Shown in pieces: positions 57,421-64,000 of a stretch of DNA of 64,000 nt. The stretch's first letter is position 1, and each line of letters starts with the position of its first letter. Position numbers and translations under genes: made by a program. Origin of the DNA: Emydura subglobosa (taxonomy: Eukaryota > Chordata > Testudines > Chelidae); the NCBI GenBank assembly GCA_007922225.1, contig ML679960.1, positions 2,432,032 through 2,496,031 on the forward strand. The letters are read 5' to 3'. Under the pieces are notes generated by a model. That model was given only the letters and a program-made list of their open reading frames with translations. It had not been told where the DNA came from and did no database searches.

Positions 57421-59089
57421 GCTTTACCTAGCAACAGGTGACGTGTATCTCAACCCACATAGGGATTGGGCCTTAACACTTGTTTTTCATTAATTTATTG
57501 GCCATTAGCTAAGGGGTTTTTGCAATAAGGTGATGTCAATTGTTTATCACTAAAGTTGCTGATTTTGCTGCTAAAGCTGCTAATTTTCTCCTGACTGTAT
57601 GGTCAGCTGGCTTTTTATATTCATTTCAAGGATATTTTCAGATCCAGAGAGAGTTCCTCTTATCCCTTACAAGTCTGGCTCTTGAGAGGCCTAACTCTTG
57701 CTCATAAGCCTGCTGCCACTTCTAGAGCCTAGCTCTTGCCATACTGAGCTGACCTTGCATTACAATATTTTTCCGCTCCTTACAAATGCTGTATGTAGGA
57801 TTCCATCAACTCTAATGAACCAACTCCTGGTAAAAAAGAAGACCATAACTAAGGTAGAATCTTTATTGAATTCCAGGCTATAAGAATATAAATATAAGAC
57901 CTAAACCTACAAAGAGAACTGCTGGGGGTGGGAATGTATGCAAAGGTCTACCCATGTGGATATGTTTGCAGATTCGGGGCCATATAAATGTTGGTCGGTA
58001 TACAACCAGTCTTCAGACCAAAACAGAGTAATAAGTCAGATGGCCAAATTCACTGTGTTCTAGGAAGGTGCAACTCCATTGACCTGTGGAATCTGATTCA
58101 CAATATTTATTGCAAGTGAGTTTAAGGAAGCAACAAAATACTCTAGAAGAGTGATAATGGGTAACTTCAGCTATCCAGTTATAAACTACTTGAATGTCAT
58201 AGTGAGATGTGATTTGGATAACATGTTTCACAATATCAACATAACAAAATAATTTTTAAAATAATAAAATACCCCAAGCAATGGCTTCTCAGAGCAACTC
58301 ATTCTGTAGCATGACAGGACTGGCTACTTCTGTTCCCAAGTAACACACAAAAGATCAGAACTTACGGTTAAATCTTCTTATTTAAGAACCTCCCAGATTT
58401 ATCCAGATTTCTATATTAGAGGAGCTGTGTGGTATGTAGCCTACTGACCTCACTTTTTGCACATAGAATTCAGGAGAAGAGACCACTGTTCAAGTTAGTG
58501 GAACAATGTAGTGTCTAATTTTAGATGTTTGTGGCTGGTATTTTTATTTTGAGATAGAACATTATGTACTTAGTGTTTCTTCTTTCATAAAACATCCAGA
58601 TGTCAGCCTTCTGTCTCTTATATCCAAGCTTTGTGGGAACTTCCTGGAAAATGGAAGTAGAAATCAGATACTCTAAATGAATGTCAGCTGACCCCAAACC
58701 ATTCTGAAATACTACTACTTGGGATGTGCTAGTGTAAATCTGCATCACTATAATTAAGGCTGTGTGTTTGTCAAGCCATGACTTTCATAGCAAAAGCCAT
58801 GACTTTTATTTATTGTTTTTTATCATGGTATCTATTGCCCTGGCCAGCCCATTACAGGAAGAATCCTCCACAAATTTTAACAAATTTGTCTCTATATATG
58901 TCCAATGTAGGGAATATGAGAAAACCATGGCGTGTGATCATATTATTAAAGCCCATAGTCGTAGTCACATTGTGGCAGAGCTAACCTTGCACATGTAAAC
59001 TTTTAGGGGTTCAGATTGCAACTTTAATGTTGTTTTAACATAAGTTTTTGTATGGAATAAGTATATAATATAAGAGTAGACATTTTCAG

Positions 59090-59420
59090 CTCTGGCACTG
59101 ATTTGCTGTGTGACTTAGTGCAAGTCATTTCGAGTCTCATTCTGTAAGAGATTGAGCATCTCATGTGACATGCTGAGCAATTTCCACTCCTGCTGACTTT
59201 AGTAGGAGCCAAAGACACCTCCAAGGATCCCTTACTCCCTCGGGGTCAAATTCTGCTTTCCTTTTCTCTCACAAAGGAGGACCATTGAAATCAATAAGAC
59301 TACTCACATGAGTAAGAGAAGTAGGAATTGGTTTTCTATGGCTCATTTTTCTTATCTATAAATGTTAGTAATGTTGTACCTACTTCATGCTTAACGTTTA
59401 TAAAGTGCTTTGAGATCCTT
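59090..59420 (+). repeat. SINE-like repeat (MIR/CORE type)
   Basis: GCTGTGTGACTTAGTGCAAG and GTCATTTCGAGTCTCATTC at the left, and TTATCTATAAATG and TATAAAGTGCTTTGAGATCC at the right, resemble the core and 3' part of tRNA-derived CORE-SINEs. Heavily diverged. Confidence 0.45.
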
Positions 59421-59423
59421 CTC

Positions 59424-60080
59424 ATAGATTCAGAGTTGAAGGCCAGAAGGGACTATTAGATCATCATCACTGATCATTTGATCAATAGCATCTAGTCTGA
59501 GCTCCTGCACTGAGCCCAATAAGTTGGGTTTGGCATAAGCGTGTCTTCCAGAAAAGCACCCAGTGTTGATCTGAAGACATCAAGAGTTAGAGAATCTACC
59601 ACTTCACCTGGTAGTTTGTTCCAATGGTTAATCACCCTCACTCTTAAAATATTTTGTCTTATTTCTAATTTGAATTTGTCTGGCTTCAGCTTCTAGCCGT
59701 TGGTTCTTTCTCTGGTACATTGAAGAGCCCTTTTGTATCCAGTGTTTTCTCCGTGTGAAGGAGCACGGACACACTATAATCGAGTCACTGCTCAATCTTC
59801 TTTTTGATAACTGAAACTGATTGAGCTTTTTATGGTTCTCATTCTAAGGCCTTTTCTCCAGCCCTTCAATCATTTTTGTGGCTTTTTTCTGCACCCGCTC
59901 CCACTTTGCAATATCAGAACTGGATGCAGTATTGCAGTATCAGCCTCACCAATGCTGTGCACAGCATTAAAATCACCTCCCTATTCCTCCTCACTGCTCC
60001 CCTTTTTATATGTCCAAGAACCACATTAGCTCTTTTTTGCCACAGCATCGCATTAGGAATCATGTGGAGTTGCTTGTCCA
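59424..60080 (-). repeat. CR1 LINE fragment, minus strand
   Basis: Starts with the 3'-end text CATAGATTCAGAGTTGAAGG and GGGACTATTAGATCATCATC, and continues with CTACCACTTCACCTGGTAG and CCAATGGTTAATCACCCTCA, standard CR1 3' material in reverse, up to the region encoding the C-terminal end of the reverse transcriptase. Open frames here are shadows. Confidence 0.75.
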
Positions 60081-60660
60081 TTATTACGCTTGAATTCTTT
60101 TTGGAGTCACTGCTTTCCAGGATACAGCATGGTTCTATTAGGTTTTTCTACTGCACCCATCATTATGGTATCTGAATGTCTTCCAACTGGCATGCTCACA
60201 CATGTTGTTCCTTCTCCATTCCTTGGTGAAAGGCATTGTAATATATTTCAACTCATTATCAAATAACCCTTTCAAAATATTTAAATTTGCTATTTCTACT
60301 TACTGCAAATGTTTGTAAAGGTATTGGGATGGGAGTTGGGAAGTGGAGGAAATGAACACAATACAAAAATGTAATGGTCTTTATTGGAATAATAAACTCT
60401 CCCCATTTGTAGCCAGGAAGGTTTTCAAAAGTGTGAAAAATACATTCTTCTCGTATTGTCTTTCTAGTGCATCAGATATACCTAGTTAATCACATGCCTG
60501 GTTGATAAGTTTTTCTGAGATAATACACTCTATGTAGTAACAGTCTAAAGTAGCATAGAATGTATACAGTCTATAGATGTTACGGATATTACTATGACTT
60601 TGGTAATCTATATTTTTATTCTGAGTAAAAATGAAATGCAAACTGATCCATTTTTCTCCA

Positions 60661-60811
60661 GCTCTGCTGTACAACAGGTTCATTCCAATGCAGTCCAAAT
60701 TAGGGGGAAAAAAAGAGAGATTTCTCATTATAGTAAATACAAAAAGGAGTTTGAAAACCAAAGAGAAGTTGTGTCAGACTGTAGACTGGAAAATCAACAA
60801 GAGCTAGAAAT
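60661..60811 (+). other. Exon-like stretch of unknown status in intron 3
   Basis: An open frame flanked by TTTTTCTCCAG (acceptor-like) before 60661 and CAA|GTAAGA (donor-like) after 60811. It would encode a hydrophilic Gln/Glu/Lys-rich peptide including KEFENQREVVSDCRLENQQE. It does not resemble PHEX exon 4 or any family I know. Such pseudo-exons are common in long introns, so this is recorded only as a candidate. Confidence 0.15.
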
Positions 60812-60877
60812 AGCAAGTAAGATTAAAGGTACCAATGTAACCACAGGGCTATTCTTAAGCAGTTTTAGAATAGTTTA

Positions 60878-60907
60878 AAAAAAAAAAAAAGAGAGAGAGA
60901 GAGAAAA
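60878..60907. repeat. A-run followed by GA repeat
   Basis: About 14 A followed by GA units and an A run. A simple repeat that may mark the tail of an old retrotransposed sequence. Confidence 0.85.
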
Positions 60908-61869
60908 AAGTGAAGCTTACTTTCTAAAGTGAATTGTGCTTACTTTCAACAGTAGATGATTGCTATTTACTGTAGGGGTAGTAAACCTCAGAAAGTTTGC
61001 CTTTTTTAGTCTATCGTGTCCTATCCGTTGTCTGAATGGATTTAATAAGAATACTTTTTTCCATGGGAAAGATGCTGTGGCTACCAATTCTGCCTATCTA
61101 ACAGGTTTTTGTACTGTGGCCATCGCATTGGTGTCTGAATACCTAGAATTCATACTGTTGATCACTGTTTCTAATTATATATTAACTTTATACTAGAATT
61201 ATTTCCTTAGTGCTTTGGACAAGAGCTAGTAAGAGTTATATAAAGTGACTTGATCTGATTCTTAAGACCAAGGCAACCAAAAATAAAGACATTTGCCTTT
61301 AACTGTCTTGATAGAAGGAAATGAGACAAAACCAGTTAAACAATTTGCAAAACTTAGAAGACTTAAGAGACCCTGAACATACTTCTGAGCACACAGATGA
61401 CATTCACTAATTGAGGCAAGTTATGGCACTCCAGAGCTTCGGAGCACAGTTAACAGATTTGGACCCTTGCCCTATTTATATCTATCTTTATATATAAAAT
61501 AAATCCTGTGCCCAAGCAATCTGGCACATACTGAAGTGTAGAAATCAGATGATGAAACTCACAGTGAAGGCCAAAGCCAGTGAAATCCCATGGAGAATAA
61601 TTTGGAACTTTGAAGGAAATTAAAGCAGTGACTAAACAGAAGGCATAATCTAGTTATAATGGACACTGAAACTAGTACTTTAGCTCAAAGAGAGATTATG
61701 AATTAATTTAGATTTTCTGACTTTCTAATCTCCCTATCTATCTAGAGTCCTATTCTATGCCCATCACTATGGTGTCTAAGACTAAGTGCACTAATGGATT
61801 TTTATGGAATCTGAAGACCAGTTAATTATTCTTACTGATTTTTATATTGGATCTTTGTGATGTTCCCCC

Positions 61870-62410
61870 TCTTCAATATGGATTGGTGTGTAGCTGTCTC
61901 ACCCCAATCCCTCAGTCCTGGGCCCCAACTTAGTCTGCTTTGCTGTGTGAACCATCCACTCTTGGGTCGGCCCACGCCCAGCCTCCTGCGAGTAACCAGT
62001 CCCTGACCCAGTGAAGGATGCTTCTGGCCAGCTGCTTATGGGATTGACCCCCAGCAAACACCCCCAGCCACAGATGCAACCCCAGGAATTGCTGTTTTAC
62101 AGGACTCAGTGCTGTACACTGCACCCTGCAAGCTCATTTACATTTGTCTGTCAATTTATCAAAGAAGTTGATATGCACCAGTTCCTGTTACTCTAAGTGA
62201 AGTCTCTACACTCACTCAATCCACATGCACTGTTTTAGATAAAACAAACAAATAAGTTTATTGACTACAGCAAGATTTTAAGTGATTATAAATCAGATTA
62301 ATATGAATCAAGGATTGATTAACCCCAATTAACCCCAATTAATTAAAAGGTAACTCTTATCCTAAACTAAACTTAACATTTCAGTAGCTTTTTAGTCCTT
62401 GATGTTAGCT
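61870..62410 (-). repeat. LTR-like repeat, inverted partner of 49257-49800
   Basis: Reverse complement of 49257-49800 over most of its length, with indels. It contains the antisense of a poly-A-signal-like AATAAGTTTATTGACTACAG stretch and a short tandem duplication TTAACCCCAATTAACCCC near 62320-62340. No coding region. Confidence 0.65.
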
Positions 62411-62499
62411 TACCCACAAGCCTTCCTCTGTAGCATGGGGCATGGCTCACTTGCTGGTGGATTCTCTGTGCCTTGAAGTCTTTAAACTATGATTTGAGG

Positions 62500-62640
62500 A
62501 CTTGATTAACTCAGTTATAGGCTAGGGGTCTATTACGGGAGTCAATGGAGTGAGGTTCTGTGGCCTGCGTTGTGCAGGAGGTCAGACTAGATGATCATAT
62601 TGGTCCCTTCTGACCTTAGATTCTATGAGTCTATGACTCT
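62500..62640 (+). repeat. CR1 LINE 3' end, plus strand
   Basis: GGAGGTCAGACTAGATGATC is followed by TTGGTCCCTTCTGACCTTAG and a terminal TCTATGAGTCTATGA repeat, the classic CR1 3' end. Only the last about 140 bases of the element are present. Confidence 0.9.
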
Positions 62641-64000
62641 TGCAGCCAGGCCCCCCACCCCTGAGAGCAGTTAATCAGTGTCCTTGATGATGCTTAGAAG
62701 ATGGATTCCAAGGGAGAGTTCGAGACAAAGATGCCTCTCTCTTTTAACAAGTTTCCTTGACACCTTCTGGGGTCAGGTGATCAGCCATGTCCGGCAATGG
62801 GCACGATTTCCTCCACTTTTGTCAAATGAATGTCGCTTTATCAGGTGCTCAGGCCAGTCCCTTGTTCCTGAAAGCATGCCTCTGCTAGACGTGAACCCTC
62901 AACTTTGTGTTTGTCTGAATCTATTCAAGCCATGTGTGAGACACATTTGGGGATATGACATAGCAGAATTTCATATCTGTGCACATGCATGACATTGCAG
63001 GAAACTTGCTACCATAACAATAATGTTCAGTATATCCTGAGCATTCCAAAAAACACCTTACATGACACACTTTGCATCATACAATACACAGTTATACTAT
63101 AAGGGTGAACATGAAAGATACACAAATGACACCTTAATGGTATACATGGGGTACAGCATGTGACAGCCCTACAGACATATAAGAAGACTCAGCCTCTGTC
63201 CCAAAGAGTTTACATTAAAAAAGCCTGAGAAGTGAGCTCTTGAAACTCCTAGAGGTGTGTGTGGGAGTTGTGGGTCCTTAATATCTTTCAGGCTTAGGCC
63301 CTGAGTTATTTGGCATCTTTCCACCCTGTCCTTTAGGAATATTTATTCTTTTACTCCAGTTAGCGAGCTGGAGTAGAATCCAGCCGCTCTTGAAGTTGAT
63401 GGGAGTCTTGCCATCATCTTCAATGAGGCTTGGATTTCAGTGTTGATATCTAACTTTTGCCACCTACTGTGCATCTCCTCCTCGCACACACATTGGGTCC
63501 ACCCCATCTTGAAAGGTGGAGGATGAAAAAAGTTCCTTTTTCCTAGAGCATAAGGGAATACTTACACATGTGGCTTGCTTCAGGACTCTGAGTATGAAAG
63601 ATATCTGCTGTCTCGGGGGGCATGGTTCTGGTACTGTATGGTCAGGAGATGGACACTGTTCCCTGTGTTTTAGACATTCTCAGGATAGGGAAATCCTTTG
63701 CACGTGCTCTTGGTGGCCAGTTGTCACCAGCTATGTTTGAGAGTTACACTGATCACAAGTTACAGAGATATACAGGTTACAGAGATGTTCTAAGCTAGTG
63801 ACAAAGAGATGATTAGAGACATTGATAGGAGTCATCTTCAACTCCTCCCTCACTCTTGTCCTCTTTCAAATCTTCTTCATTCTTTTCTCCAAATTTCTAA
63901 GATCCACACTTTTTTCTTCCTTTTCAAGTAGCCAAAACTTGCTCTGTCCCATATTGAACATTATAACTTCCTTCTCTCCAGCTTCCCCAATATCATGTCC

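Larger units (their letters stand above)
40453..64000 (+). other. PHEX: PHEX intron 3 (part), exon 4 not found
   Basis: No sequence resembling the next PHEX exon was found up to the right edge, so this is read as intron 3, at least 23.5 kb. It holds many repeats listed separately. Stretches in which I recognise no gene and no clear repeat are 40453-42420, 45110-47480, 50830-53111, 55741-57059, 57421-59089 and 62641-64000. A separate gene nested on either strand cannot be fully excluded, but no open frame supports one. Confidence 0.7.

Noticed and set aside
1..64000. Spermine synthase (SMS) or another neighbour of PHEX
   Set aside because: SMS lies upstream of PHEX in mammals, but no matching exon could be found in 1-29000, so no second host gene is called.
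1..64000. CRISPR array, bacterial operon, ribosomal RNA or tRNA gene
   Set aside because: No regularly spaced repeats, Shine-Dalgarno-linked genes or intact cloverleaf structure are seen. The sequence is plainly vertebrate nuclear DNA.

Overview
The window is vertebrate nuclear DNA. It consists of long intron-like and intergenic stretches full of interspersed repeats. The repeat mix is CR1 LINEs, several tyrosine-recombinase (DIRS-type) retrotransposons, a Ty3/Gypsy element, hAT and Harbinger DNA transposons and their short derivatives, and LTR-like fragments. Together with a sauropsid-like PHEX gene this suggests a reptile, most likely a turtle; a crocodilian is the main alternative. Nothing bacterial, plasmid-like or CRISPR-like is present.

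The only host gene I can support is PHEX, the M13-family phosphate-regulating endopeptidase of bone and teeth, on the + strand. Exons 1 to 3 lie at 29097-29220, 35780-35848 and 40291-40452. They have clean splice sites and matching phases, and they encode the cytoplasmic tail, the membrane anchor and the start of the ectodomain. Exon 4 was not found, so 40453-64000 reads as part of intron 3. The rest of the gene lies beyond the right edge.

Positions 1-29000 are upstream intergenic DNA dominated by mobile elements. Four DIRS-type copies are visible: a minus-strand piece at 1-930, an internally deleted copy at 3166-6170, a near full-length copy at 6784-11880, and an older copy of another subfamily at 16300-20575. 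The old copy is split by a hAT insertion that still has an 8-bp target duplication. A CR1 fragment (23100-24175) and a Harbinger transposon with a nearly intact transposase reading frame (about 24200-25642) follow.

The introns carry a 1.7-kb CR1 copy with reverse transcriptase (37330-39045) and three short elements whose ends resemble those of the Harbinger element. They also carry a second hAT insertion with a target duplication, an inverted pair of LTR-like repeats 12 kb apart, and a Gypsy element that keeps its 5' LTR (53112-53739) but has a decayed gag-pol. All the mobile-element genes carry stops, frameshifts or deletions, so none looks functional as it stands.

I found no convincing new host system. 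The most informative structures are the DIRS end architecture with a probable microhomology deletion, and the possible autonomous/non-autonomous Harbinger partnership. Repeat family assignments come from recognised motifs and not from database comparison. Element boundaries described as approximate could be off by tens of bases or more.
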